Source: Halichondria panicea (taxonomy: Eukaryota; Porifera; Demospongiae; Suberitida; Halichondriidae). From it: 64,000 bases of DNA. The notes under the pieces were generated by a model that saw only the letters and a program-made list of their open reading frames with translations, was not told the origin of the DNA and did not search any database. The first letter of the stretch is position 1; the number at the start of each line of letters is the position of its first letter. Shown one piece after another: positions 1 to 13,738 of the stretch. The DNA lies in NCBI RefSeq assembly GCF_963675165.1, contig NC_087383.1, positions 5,434,839-5,498,838 on the forward strand. The letters run 5' to 3'. The position numbers and the translations under genes were made by a program.

Positions 1-317
1 ATTTGCTCACTTCCGAAACATCTTTCGACTGAAAACTCAGGAGTTTCTGCGAAGGGAATAAACTTTAATGTCTGTACACAATGAACGTTCAGTACCTCAA
101 TTGAGATTGTCGATCTACAAGGCTCTCTCAGAAGCCAATTATCACGCACACAGTGACAGTTAGAAAGCTTGGATTCTATTTTTATTAGAAGCTGAATCAT
201 TTTTAGAATACGTACAATGTACATAATATAATAATTTACACAACAAAAGACAGCCTCTGAATAAAGACAAATTGTGGGGCTAGAAAGTGTTAACGATTGG
301 CAACCTTGTTCACTCAC

Positions 318-3300
318 CAGTGCCAGCTTGACTCTTTGAGCAGGGGTGTGGTTGTCGAGGAGACCGCTTTGACTAATAGCGTTCTGGAGGATCACATGCG
401 AGTTGGACGTCACCATCACACACGGGTCTCTCCGAGCTAGGAGGGTGGGGGCGTGATCATTATTTTATTATTAAGCAGCTACTTTGTGTACATATAATAA
501 TTATACATAGATTGATTGTGTTCATTTTGTTTCGAGCTGCTAAACCTGCTTAATCATTTCTTGCAGCAAGGTTAATGCAATCATTAACAAGCTGTTCACC
601 TTGTGATAGCTGCCAACCAACTTGTACCTCTCGTATCATGTGATACCAATTGTCTCTCTCTACTGACGAGCGGAAAGCCATGTACAGGTCCATCTGGTGG
701 GAGAGAGGGGAAATCAAGTATCCATAATTATACGTGCCGTTTTATTATGCATGCAGTTTGCACAGGCAATTAAAACACACAAAGTTATGACTTTGAATTG
801 TAGGCTCAACAATTTGATAATAAAGGAGGCTATAATAACTACATAGCTTGCTGGCTAAGTACGCACGAAGCTATAATACGCATGTACATCATGTACATAT
901 AACTTTGAAGGATCTTTTCAGAATTTCAAGCCCAAAATTCCTAGCTCCCCTACTCACGTGTTTCGTCGGTTTCCGCCAACCAGTACTACCACCAGTCGTG
1001 GGACGAGCTCTGTCTCCAGAACTGCGTTTGTCCAGCTTCTCAATCCGTATACCCGGAAACTTGGTGCCCCCAAACATCGTGGAGTGACTGAAATTTTCAA
1101 AGCGGATCTGTGTTCGCAAGTCAGCCATTTCGTAAGTCTTGAAAGCAGCAACCACTAACAACCTAGGTCACCAAAATAAAATACAAACTGAAACAACCAA
1201 TCTACTGCCTCTGTGTAAAGGGTACGTACATGCATGTGTGCATGTATCATAATTTTGTATGCGTGGGTGTAGAAATATACAAACTAATTACCGTATAGCG
1301 GGAAATTTTCGTGATGTGCAAAATTTCACGTTTTTCGAGCGCAGGCATGCACCGGTATTTCACATGCAAAGCTATTGGGTGTAGTTTCTTGGTTGAAACG
1401 CGTATATGAGAAATTTCTGCTGAGGGCCCTGCAGCCAAATAGCGAAAATTTCCCGCTGTACGGTACACACACTGTGGGGGTATTTACATGTATAGTTTGT
1501 ATAACAATTCTAGTGACACACGAGGTCAAATAATTGTTGCGAGACTAAAACTAAAATCAACGACACTGGGGTACATATATATTAATTGACTCACACAACC
1601 ATCATAGTATGTAGTGCAGCTGTGTGTTTACATGCATGCACGTATTCAAGTTGGGGTGTCTGAAAAACCCTCTATCTGAGCCAGGTATAAAAATTGCTTG
1701 GTCCCCACCTGTAAGTGGTGAGTACGATAGTGCAGGAAGATCCGTAGTTAGTCTTCTCATCCTGCGAGACAGCCAATACAGTTTCTGCCACTCTCACACC
1801 TTTCTCTTCCTTCTCCAGCTCCATGAGGGGCAGTTCAATCACTGAATTATCCTGGTGTACCTATATATATACATACGTGTACGTATAATTATTACAAGGC
1901 ATGGTATAAAAAAAGGTGAGACGAAAGTGGCAACTGCTATAACTAACCACTTTCCAAGAGTCATAGAACACTCGGAATGTATCTGGTGAAATAGCTGCAT
2001 GGGCATAAGAATGACTTCTGAACTTCATGTATAAGAGTGAGGCAAAATGAAATAAACTACACACGTCAAAAGCCAAGACGTATGTGGCTCAAAAACCAAA
2101 AAGTGTATGGCAAACACTACGTACTGGTATTAATGCCCTGAGATAATATGCGATGGAGGTTAGTTGCTGACTCAGCATCTTCTGCAATAGCATTCTGTCG
2201 AACCAGCTTGAGAAAATCATTCAAATCTGCGGTGTCCAGAAAACGTATAATAGTATTAATTAAGAGTTCATTATGTACAGTACGTCATGTACATATGCGT
2301 AGATTCTAACACAATAATTATGACATACACTAATGCTACGTAATTAATTAAAAGTGACATCATATAATAAATTAATTATGCAGAAGGTAGTCCAAAAAAA
2401 CAATATTCCAAAACTTACTCAGAGGCTTTGTTGGCATCTTCTTGTCTAAGCTGAAGAGAGAAACAACAAGTACAACGTATTACTCTCAACTATAATTATT
2501 TCATTTTAAGGCTAGACGTTGAAATTAAATATCATCAACATTAAAAGTTTCGCATGACTAGCACTATAGAACAAATACGTATTCTGTGAGTCTGCTTAGT
2601 GGGCAGTTACACTGGTTAAGTCAACTAATAGAAAATGTACTTGAGTACCACAGTGTACGTATAAGGCTAAGGAAATAAAGTATAACAATGCAACGACTAC
2701 ATAGTTAATTGTCTAACGTAAATGGACTAGAAGTCACGAGTATGGAATGTGTGTTACTTGAATGTGGAAGGTGAGAGTCCTGATGGGCCCCTCACTGAAG
2801 CACTCTTTCTTTTGGAGGGGAGAAGATGTTTGTAGTAGGACTTGAGGGAGAGCTGTCCCTGTTCAACATTACTCACATACTTCAGCACTACCTGTAGGGA
2901 TCTAAAAAGAGATGGAGGCCGGGATCATTGCAAATCCTACGTTATGTACATTATGTACATGTACATGTACATGTACACATCAAGAGCGCATAAAAGAGAG
3001 AGAGCGTGTAACTTTTGTCTGCTACAGTACGGGCAGAATCCAAAACCACTACTATAAATAGAACTATGGTCACGTGGGATTACATTCCATGCACATGCAG
3101 CAGTGAGAATTGTTCTATTTATAGTAGTGGTTTTGGATTCTGCCCGTACAGTAGCAGATGCGTAAGTTACACGCTCTCTCTCTTTTATGCGCTCTTGACA
3201 CATGTATATAAGACTGCATAGTAGCAATTATATATGTATACTACGCTATGTGTCGGCCAGGCCAAAAAGATATCTATTTAATTGATAAGTTAGTGATATA

Positions 3301-6300
3301 AAGACGGTCAGTTTATGAATACATTAGAGGATGCGTGTGCAAAGCCAAGAGTGGTATCACAAGTAATGCCATTCTGAATTTCATAATTGTACTATGGGCT
3401 TATATCATTTTGGTGTGTAAAGTGGAGGATTATACGTGCATATACTTCTTATCTGGCACAAGGTTAACGTCGACTCTTTGGAGCGTGTCAAACAAAATGT
3501 CGAGTCCTGAGATGATCTCCCCCTGACATATGCTGTAGTAGGCACCCAAGTACAGACACTGGGCTTTGACTGCATTGTTCTGAGTGGTTAGAAGAACAGG
3601 GAAGTAATGCAAGTATAAAGAGTTTTAAATATGACAGTGCACACCCAAAAATTAGGCTGTTCTATTGTGCTCTATTGGATATAATACACTATACACATTA
3701 ATTATGTAGAGGTATACGTACACATTTGTACATTTGAGAAGCCTAACCTCTACATTGCTGTTGGCCTTTCTTCAGGACCAATAAGAACGGGTCCATTGCA
3801 ACCTCACCTTGGCTAGTTCTTCCAGTAGAGTAATGGCCTCCTCCAGAAAAGTTGCTCTGTCCGTGAACTTTGACCCTAATGACGGCAACTCTAGTAGAAC
3901 TGGTTCCAGTGAGACTATACTTCCACCTACATGTATAATGGAGTAAATGATTGGCCCCAGATAACTATAGCATCGCTAAAAAACATGGCCTGGCTTTGAA
4001 AGATGCAGCCACTATTAATTATTAGTTGCAGAATGCAGCATTTTGGAGAATCCAAAACTCAAAGTATATATAAATATATACAAGCCGAAGGAATGTATGG
4101 TAACATAGCAGTGGTACATACATACGTAATACACACAGCACATTGAAGAACCTACTCCTATTGTACTCTCCCTGTGGTGAGTAGCGTAGAGGCCCCTCCT
4201 CATTGACAGAAATGCTCCCACCTACTTGAGAGGGAGCGTGGGACCGATACGACGATGGGCTCGTCAGATAACGGTTCTGGGGCAGACTTCTGCATATAGA
4301 GGGGAGAATAACTCTAGCGATTGGCATTCAAAGTTAGTTACGTACGTAACAAACTCTTTACTATAAGTTATAATAGACACAGGAGAAGTTCTTATTAGCT
4401 ATGTAGTACACTCAGCCTAATCCTCTCCTTTAATATACATGTACGCAAAAAGATTGACATCAATTTGCCTTAGAATCCGGAATAGCATATTTCAGATTCT
4501 AAGGCAGTGTAAAAACAGGGTTAAAGACACAATAATTAATAGCTAATTTGAGAAATTTACACATGTTACATGAACATGCAGGCTTGTGCAGTTACAGACA
4601 CAAACATTAAATTGCAACAGTTATAGTGAATACAAATAGGTGTTATATAGTAGATACGTATGTACAGCCATGGTGGACGAAATGGAGAGTAATCCAGCTT
4701 ATGGTTGGGATGCAGTGCTTCCAGAGAATCTGTACGAGACGGTGCCACATAGTACAAAAGACAACAAAAGCAAGGCAAGGTTTTGGAGAAGGCAGGTGCA
4801 CCTGATCGACTGAGGTGGTTGACTACTATTTTATGCATTACTATATAGTATTGCGGATTCACTATCGTCTTAACCACATTTCCGAATGTTACATGTATAT
4901 CCTGAGTGCTCTGTACATGTGTGGCTGATAACACTTGATCTAATAATAGTAAATACAATGAATAACGTTAGCAGCACTTAGCGGTTGGACATATGATTTG
5001 TACATAGCTAGCCGATACAGATTCCGCATAGTAAGACGCTCCAATCCCTCATCTGCTCCTGACATGCAGTAGCAAGGTTTATGCAGTTGACTAGCTCCTG
5101 CACGTATAGTAGTTACTAACAAATGACATGCATGCAATGACCTACATACATGTACATGCATGTAATTGTACAAAGTACGTGATTGCCCCTAGCTCCAAAC
5201 GCACCCATGAGAAGTGTTGGCAGTGGTCCTGAGACTAGAGGATGCACCATACAGGTTGACAATACTAGAACGATGACTAATCTGAAGGCTGCTAGTGAAC
5301 GAATCCTCCGAAGCGATCTTTGTCACACGTTGAAGGCGCTTGAGACGTTCGGCCAGTAGGGTGAACTCGTCACGAGCAGTACACTGTCTGTGGGTAGTCA
5401 AGGGTGTCAATAAACTATAGAAAGCCATGACTTTAACTAAATATTATGCGATAATCAATAATCTTCAACACCAAAACTAACAATTAAACGTGGCTTAATA
5501 ACAGCTATTGCCTTTCACATCTTGGCAAAGATTATTTTTGACATGTTATACACATGCAAATGAGTGTACTCATTCGTATGTACATGCATGTACCTCCTAG
5601 CATGACAGAATGAAGCAAACATGTCGGTGGTTTCGATCTGATGATAAAAATCCTGGTCCTCCTCAGGCATTAGCCGCACTGTCTCCTCAAACTTGATACG
5701 ACTGTGCAACCGTTCTTGCGTAACCTGACTGCACGGAACACAAAAAAATTATTGTTTTAGGCGCTATTGAATGCTATAGAGCACCTCCGCGTAAGTAAGG
5801 TACATAACAGGAGGAGTGCTGTACATGTACGTGTGATGAGGAAAATGAGGATGAGGAGACAGGGCATAAAATAATAACTACAGTCTAAGCTAGAGTAGTG
5901 CTGCACTTCACCCAGCCACACCTGAAAACGGCATGCATTACTGCAGTTTCAGATCCCTAGCTATCTCACCTGTACAGATTGACCATTAGCTCCAGAAACA
6001 CTGCATAAGAATGATCATTATCATAATAACAGTTATCATACAATTACAGTCATAATTGATACGTGCCTTTCTAATTCACTACATGTACATTGTATTTAGA
6101 AAATGCTTGTCACAAATAGTGCAATCTGATTGGTTACTGAAAGGTCCCATATTTCACTTAGAGACCTCAGCAAAGGTCTTCTACAGAGATCCATTATATG
6201 TACTTGCCTATGGAAATTTATGTTGAAGTCATAGTAACGATGATGCAGTGCATCGTTAAAAATTGTGTTCTGCAGTGCCGCTTTGCAGCTTTTATCTCAC

Positions 6301-9300
6301 TCTTGCAGCTACCAATAGCTAGTACTCCAGTGCAGAGCTAACTACTAAGTAGAATAGCAACTTTCTATTAGCAGTTTTTGCTATGCATGATTCTCAAGAG
6401 ACGGAAACGGCCTTCAATGTGAGTTTTTATGTAGACTAGCCAGAGCGAAGTTTTAACGTTGCTTGAGGCTTGTAGAAACTCTTGGTTGCAGAGTCTTCTT
6501 ATAGCCTAGCTTGCTTAGCACTATTCTAAATCAGTTATAGACCTCGTCCAACGGTCACTATCATAGAGACCTTGGACTCAGTCTATAACTATTAACATGT
6601 ATATATGTAGTAATAATTCGAACATTAAAGCGGTGATATCAGTGTATAGAGCGTACAAGAGGTCCAAACCTTATCGAGAGCTCAGGCTATACGCAGTGCA
6701 ACAAAACTAACTTTTTGATAACAGTTCGTCATAGGAGTAGTCAAACTTTTCCCTCTCCCTGAGGGTCTCCTCTGATGAGGCTAAGGTAAGTTTCTCCATC
6801 TCTTCCAAAGAGAACGTTTTCTTCACCAGCTCAGAGTATCTGAGGGTAGCGGATGTGATTCAGATAGGCCCACATACTCAATTGAGTATAATTATTATGA
6901 TTATTATAAGCAAATGCCACACTCTAACATTCTAAATGCATACAGCCAACCCTCCACAACACCTAAACCCCACCTCTTTTTGAAGGTCTCCTCTGCATGC
7001 CGGGGAAGTGAAGCCAATGTGGTCTCCAAGTCTTTGCAGGTCACCTCTCCATTATCCACGTCCACGATTACCACATTGCTGCACTGTGGGGGAAGACAAG
7101 TGCTAGGGAAGGGAACTACTAACGTAGAGTGTGAAACTAACTGCAGTAAAAGTTCCACTGTCGGCATCATCCGAAATGACAGTCTTACATGTATATATTG
7201 ACCTTTACAGGGGTTCCACTGTACAGTGCGTAAATATTGCATCATGCCGCTAAAAGGGGGCTCTTTCCAACAGATCAATGAGTTTGTGTCACAAGGACAC
7301 ATACCAAAAACGCTTAGCCAACCGACTACAAGTAGTAAATACCGTATAGCGGATAATATTTTCGGGGGACAAAATATTCGTGGTTCAGCAATATTGAGAC
7401 ATTTCGTGGGTAATATTTTCGTGGTTGGAGCTTGCACTGCACGTAAAGGTAGGCAAGGTCGCTTCATTCGTGGGTAAAATATTCGTGGTTAGACCTTCAA
7501 CCACGAAAACCATGAATATTTTGCCCCACGAAAATTACCCTTTATACGGTATAAATTATAGTAAGAGGTACGGTTATCTTTCTTCAAAAACTGAGGCCCA
7601 ATTCTCATGCAGATACATGTAGATATGCATAGATTCTTACCCTCTGCACTTCCTCAGTGTTCATCTGAGAAGAAAGGATACCCATTATGGTGGGGAATGG
7701 GGCGTCCAGTAGCTCTAGGCTGTCTGCAGGGAGAATGGGGGCCACAGTGAACTTGTATTGCATCGGCGTGATGTACGAGAACAGACACTGCATGAATGGA
7801 GGAAAGAGAAGTTGTTAGTTTTCGTCGCATTGCAACCGTTGAGTAGTTACAGCTGGAACAGACACACACACACAGTCAGCTTTAGCGTATCCCTCGTGCG
7901 GCTATGCCTCGAGGCATAACTAGAGCACTGAAGTGCTAACCCTCGACTGACATGGATAAATAGAACCAGAGGAGTGTTCAGTTATACAATCACTGCAACG
8001 AGTCTAACAAACTGCTTTAGTAGAGACTGGTAAAGAATCCCTTCAGCTGCAAATAATTATGTAGATCTACCTCGAAAAAAGGTCGCGTGTAGAGTTAGCC
8101 AGCCAACGTGCTTCTTAGCTTCTCAGCTTTTACTCGCGAAATTACAAACAGACAAATAAACAAACCAAACGACTATATACTATACAGGGTTTCATCTAGG
8201 ATTAAATGTTTGAGGGGGGTTTGAGCGCGCCTAAACACGCCGCAAATGTTTGACCACACCCCTTATTACATGCTAGTGCATCACAGGAGATGTAGTTACA
8301 TATTGCACATCATAGACGTACTAATGTGATGATGTCATTACTCTACAACATTTGGGTGGGGGGAAGGTTCACCCCTGCCCCCCCCATTAGATGAAACCCT
8401 GCTATACCTGCTGGCCGCGGCACGGCCTCGGGTAACGAGTGATGCAAGCTGCGCTGTGCTAATGCCTCTCGCCATGTTTTGCTTCGCTCAAAAAGTATCA
8501 GGTGCTGGAGTGTTATATAATAATCACCTTTATATGTAGAGGTAAAATTGGGTTTGTATTGTCATAATTATTGTTTGCAATTGTTGACAATGATCTCATT
8601 ATGCCTCGGGTGGCAGGCGCAAGCGAGGTATATGGTAGTGTGTTTACACAGTGTGTGTGTAGAGTGCTGCAGCTGCTCAAGGATCAATGAAGTGCAAGTA
8701 CAGGCTTCTAGTCATGTTTTCTTGGATTTTAATTAGTGGGTTTGCAAAATAATGCTTCATTCTCGAGTTATGTCTAGTTGTGCTTACTTGGAATGCCATT
8801 GCAGCCTCTTCAGAAGAGTGCATCGCAAAACTTGTTCACTGAGTGTTGCTACTCTACTTAGTAGTTAGCTCTGCACTAGAACGCTGGCTATTGGTAGCTG
8901 CAAGTGTGAGAAGAGAGCTGCAAGGCTCTGCTGATGCAGCCATTTATTTTAGACTTGAACTTTTGGCATCAATCGTTTTTAATAACAATTGTGGTCGATC
9001 ATTACCCACTCTTTGAGTTTGCATGCAGCAAAAATTAATCAATGCAAAAATATGTTCATGATGGCATCTACACCAAGGAGATTATAGAAGAGAAGCTTAA
9101 TTGATCTTCAGGGATTTACCTTAACCCTTTCCCCGTTTTAATTAAAACAGAATAAATAACTTATTATATCATGAACCATACATTGAAATGACTTGTAACT
9201 ATTTCCTACAGGTAGCGCAGACCCCAGAGGTATCTTGACACCATCTTCGTTACCTAGCAACTGACCACCCCCACTAATTAGCAATTGTTTACAAACATTC

Positions 9301-12300
9301 ACAATTATGTACACAAATAATATTGTATGAGGGCACAGAGTGGCTAAAGACACTAAATAAGTGTTCTCAATGTTCTCACGGTGACATGGTTCAATCAGGA
9401 TCTGCAGAAAGTTCTCTGTGAGGTCGTACCAGCAGACGCCCTTTTCCTGGGAAATGTTTTCTTCACCTACACACAGGTTTACAAGTTCAATAGTGGCTCA
9501 TGATGTCCACTGCTGTACTAACTAGCCTAAATACATGAAGCTATCAAGACTACAGATGCTACTTACCAGATCCAATAAGTTTATCCATCGCTAGACTGAG
9601 CTTCTTCCTCAGGCCTTCAGCCTCTATATTCTTTAGCTTAAAGTAGCTTCTTATCTAGCTATGATCCCAGTCACTATCCTCTCACTCAACAAGGCCATAA
9701 GCATCGATATTCTCACTGCTCTAGAACCTCACTGTGGTTGTACTACGAAGATCTTGAAACATCATCAAACAGTCACTTTTATTTCGATATTATTGTACGA
9801 AGCGTACCTCGAGGCAGCATATTAAAGATACCATGTGAAAGAGCAGCTCAATGCGCATGTGCTGGTTGGTACCTACAGCGTGCGTATAGCTCCAACACAG
9901 CGTGCACAGCGAATTTTTGAAAATGACCACTAGAGTGGCCGTCATATGACGGCTTCAACGGGGAAAGGGTTAAAAAGGAATCTCCCATGCGGGGAATCGA
10001 ACCCCGGCCACGACGGTGAAAACGTCGGATCCTAACCACTAGACCACATGGGATGCACATCATTAGTTAGAACAATTTTTCTGCTGATTTGGCTCACATG
10101 CATGTACAGTAGTGCCTTTAGTCTTAAAAAATGCAAAAATTGCTCTTATTGGTGATTGTAACATTTCTAAGAAATGTGTAGGTAAAAGAAACATATCCAA
10201 AAAGATCTCCATGGCAATCAAAGGCGATAAGTATGTGGTGGTTTATAAAACAGAAAGAGTAGAACCTCGCTAATCCGGACCCCTTTAGTCCGAAACATCG
10301 CAAATCTGGACAAAATGGCAAACTGAAAAAGAGGAAGGGCTGTCAGTAGAATAGACTATTGCGCATGCGCAATCTACTTGCTTTGCTGAATCAGCAATAA
10401 TTTATTGCTCAATACAATGGCTACTAAAAGAAAGCAAAGAGAGAACTCACAAGAGACTCACTGTATTGGAGAGAAAGTTGAGATAAAAGACTGGCAGCTT
10501 CCCTTCTGGCAACAGTAATATCCATACATGTATAAAAGTGTCTTCGTTAATGATATTCATCATCACACTGTAATTTATGAATTTCCTGACAAGAACCACG
10601 TGGGCAGTGATCGCACACGACAATAAAGCTAATTCTCAGATGTCAGTGAACATCACTCCAAGACGGCCGCTTTACGCACAGTAGATAGGGAAAGTAACGC
10701 TTAGCCTTCCACAGCCTCATTGAAGTGTTTTCACACTGGCTGGGCTTATGCATGCAAAGTAGGTTGAAATAATTAGAAAAGTTTACTACATGTACAAGGG
10801 CATGCGCAGAGCCCCAAAATGAATTTTTATTGCAAATCAACCACCACATACATGTAGGACGACGGCACATTTGTAAGTGCTGTATAATTATATGTAATGT
10901 ACATACCATTAACAATGCACTTCACAAAGTGTGAAAATAATAACTATCATCACCCAATGTGGAGCTCGAACCCATGACCCTGAGATTAAGAGTCTCATGC
11001 TCTACCGACTGAGCTAACCGGGTGATTACTACTATACAGTATTCTTACATGTAGTTTCAAGTCTATAATAATGAACAACGTTTCTTCTTCACACCAGTTA
11101 CCTTGATGACGTATGTTGGTAGATAGTAAGACGATGATACAAAGAGAATCGACTGTTCGGTGAGAATGGCACAGATGACCCTTAGGACATTAGCTACACC
11201 CAAGCATGTGAACGGGTGGTTCAGACGAATATCTGTCTCAACACCTACAACAAAAAGAGAAGAAGTTCAATCACATACAGTATACTATAGCCAGGAGAGC
11301 ATCATAGTACATTGTACAAGTACATAACACACTTCATGCAATTCCCTACTTCATGCAATTCCCTACACCAAATATTGTTGGGTACAATAATGTACGTACA
11401 CATGCAGGCACTGTACAGTACTCAAGCATAACTATGATACAAACATGTACCATATACCAAAATTACCACTAGACTATATCCATATAATGATTGTTCATCA
11501 GTTACACAGCAGTTTGATCATGCATGCTATCTTTCACTCACTTCCTCTGGGGGGCCTGACGGTAATTTGTGAGGAGAATCCAGGAAGACTGACACTCTAC
11601 AGTACAAGAAAGACAACATTTCTATAAGGCAAAAGTGTTTTCTAGAGCCTCGTATAGCGGGTTGGTAATATTAATGCACAATAGGTCCTACGTTATATAA
11701 TTCTGAGCTGTACGAAATTTTTAAATACAAATATTTAACGGTCAATCTGTTGTTATAATTATGCATGTGCCAATTTGAAAATATCCTTATCTGACCATGA
11801 CACTCACAATGGAGAGGAGTCCAGGGGGTGGGGCTGGTACAAGGAAAACCCTCTCAGCAAACTCCCTCACTCCAGACCAGAAGTACAACTCATCACAATC
11901 TGACAACCAGCGGTAGAACCTACGTACACGTCACATGAATGCATGCATATATGAGTGCAACTACATGTAAACAGTGCATGCATGTTCAAGTTCGAATGCA
12001 TACTGTGTGAAGGAAAGGTAGTTAGAGCACAAGCAAATAAAGTGGTTACACATTGTATGTATATTTCTGACGCGCCACATACGTACCCTGATAAAGCATC
12101 CTTCATAAACTTGAGGTACGGTTTCTGAGAGACCAGTAGACAACACGTTGGCAGATAGATCAGCTTGCTGCTTGGGGAGGGCACTACTGAACTGGACCAC
12201 GGCGTCAAGCAGAAGTACCTATGTAAGGGGAGATGTCATTACCGTATGTACTACTATGCACATCATAAACTTAACATTAATGTTATACTTATGATCGCAA

Positions 12301-13669
12301 AAAACTACATGCACAGTATGCAGGTACATGTACTTGTGTCACACCACGATCCGCATGATTGCAATCAGTTACAAATACACGTAGAAAATTGTGGGGGCAT
12401 GGAAAAGCAGGAAAAGGAAAACGGAAGTATACATGTACAGGGGCGTAGCTTAATGGTTTCCTAGTTGCCCAGAAACCCCCTTGCTTGCTGAAAAATGGGT
12501 GGGGCTGATCATGTGCTGAAGTTAATATTGACCACGATATCCAGTCTGTATTTATTGCACCTATTAGTTACCTTCTGCAATCCAAGATAAGAGACCAAGA
12601 TCAGCCCAGTTCCTCTACTACTGCTCAGAGTCAGACTCCAGACTGTATTTTACAGTGTATACTGCTAATGGGTGGAGACTAGCAAGAGTATGGATTGATA
12701 TCTAGCCTGGATTTATTTCAATGCCTATTATTAATACAAGTTTAGCTTCTGCAATCCAAGATAAGAGACCTGATTGTCAGCCCAGTTCCTCTACTGCATG
12801 CTCAGACTCCATCATGCAGTCTCACCACAATTTGATTCTCAGCCAGCCACCAACCTCAGAGCTCATGCCCACTGTCAATGCCAATGGTACTGATCCTGGT
12901 AGTACATTTGTACTTACAACTAAAAAGTTTAGGAGATGAGGCCGAGGAGAACTGAAGCTACGACTTATCAAAAATGCAGCCATAAGGGGCATAATTAAGG
13001 AGCGTGGCACCGGAAATGGGCGTGGTCTCAAAAATTTCGCGGCGCGATAATTCCTTCAGAAACCCCTTTGGTAAATGTCTGGCTACGCCCCTGCATGTAC
13101 ATCGTTTATACATCATTAAAAGCGAAAAAATGAGTGATCGATTAATACTGAAAAGAAAAGTTTCTACTTTGGAGGCTCTGCTAGCGCTTAGCGCAAGGCT
13201 AACTATAAGTTGAATAGAAAGTTTGTGCGAACGAAGGATTCTATAAAAGATTCTGAAGAGACTGCAACAGCCTTCACTGTGAGTCAAACTAGCCATAACT
13301 CGAGAAAGAAGCTTTTACAAATCCAAGAGAACGTGGCTACAAGCCTATAGAAGCTGTTAGTTTGGTCGCATTGCATGTGTGGGTGTGTGTGGGGGTGTGT
13401 GTGTGTGTGTGGGGGGGTGAGCATGTGACGGTATAATTATCTTCCCAACGGTTATAATTGACACTTGAATTGAGGGCAGACATATACAGGATGCCTTTGG
13501 GTTTTGCAGTGGGGACATTTCGGAGTTGCGTCTGTAGCACTCGAGGTATGGGAGGTTATTGTCCTTGTGTTGACCTTCTTCTGGTCAAAACGAGGATGTT
13601 TTTTGGCATCAGTTGAGCATGTTTCTGAGGCTTGAGCAACCATTGAGCAGTTACAGCTGGAACAGACTC

Positions 13670-13738
<69 letters not shown>

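Noticed and set aside
2950..2976. Runs of ACATGTACATGT as a regulatory palindrome
   Set aside because: The motif is scattered through introns and intergenic DNA in the whole window, so it behaves as simple sequence rather than a site.
9574..9640. Extra exon of the DENN core
   Set aside because: The DENN core spacing matches the family without it, and including it and its partner breaks the frame at 7787.
12721..12939. Open frame inside the 656-bp CAGGGGCGTAG element
   Set aside because: No similarity to a transposase, and it overlaps an internal direct duplication; chance frame.
13663..13738. CRISPR-like array
   Set aside because: Pure dinucleotide repeat without spacers, in a eukaryotic context.
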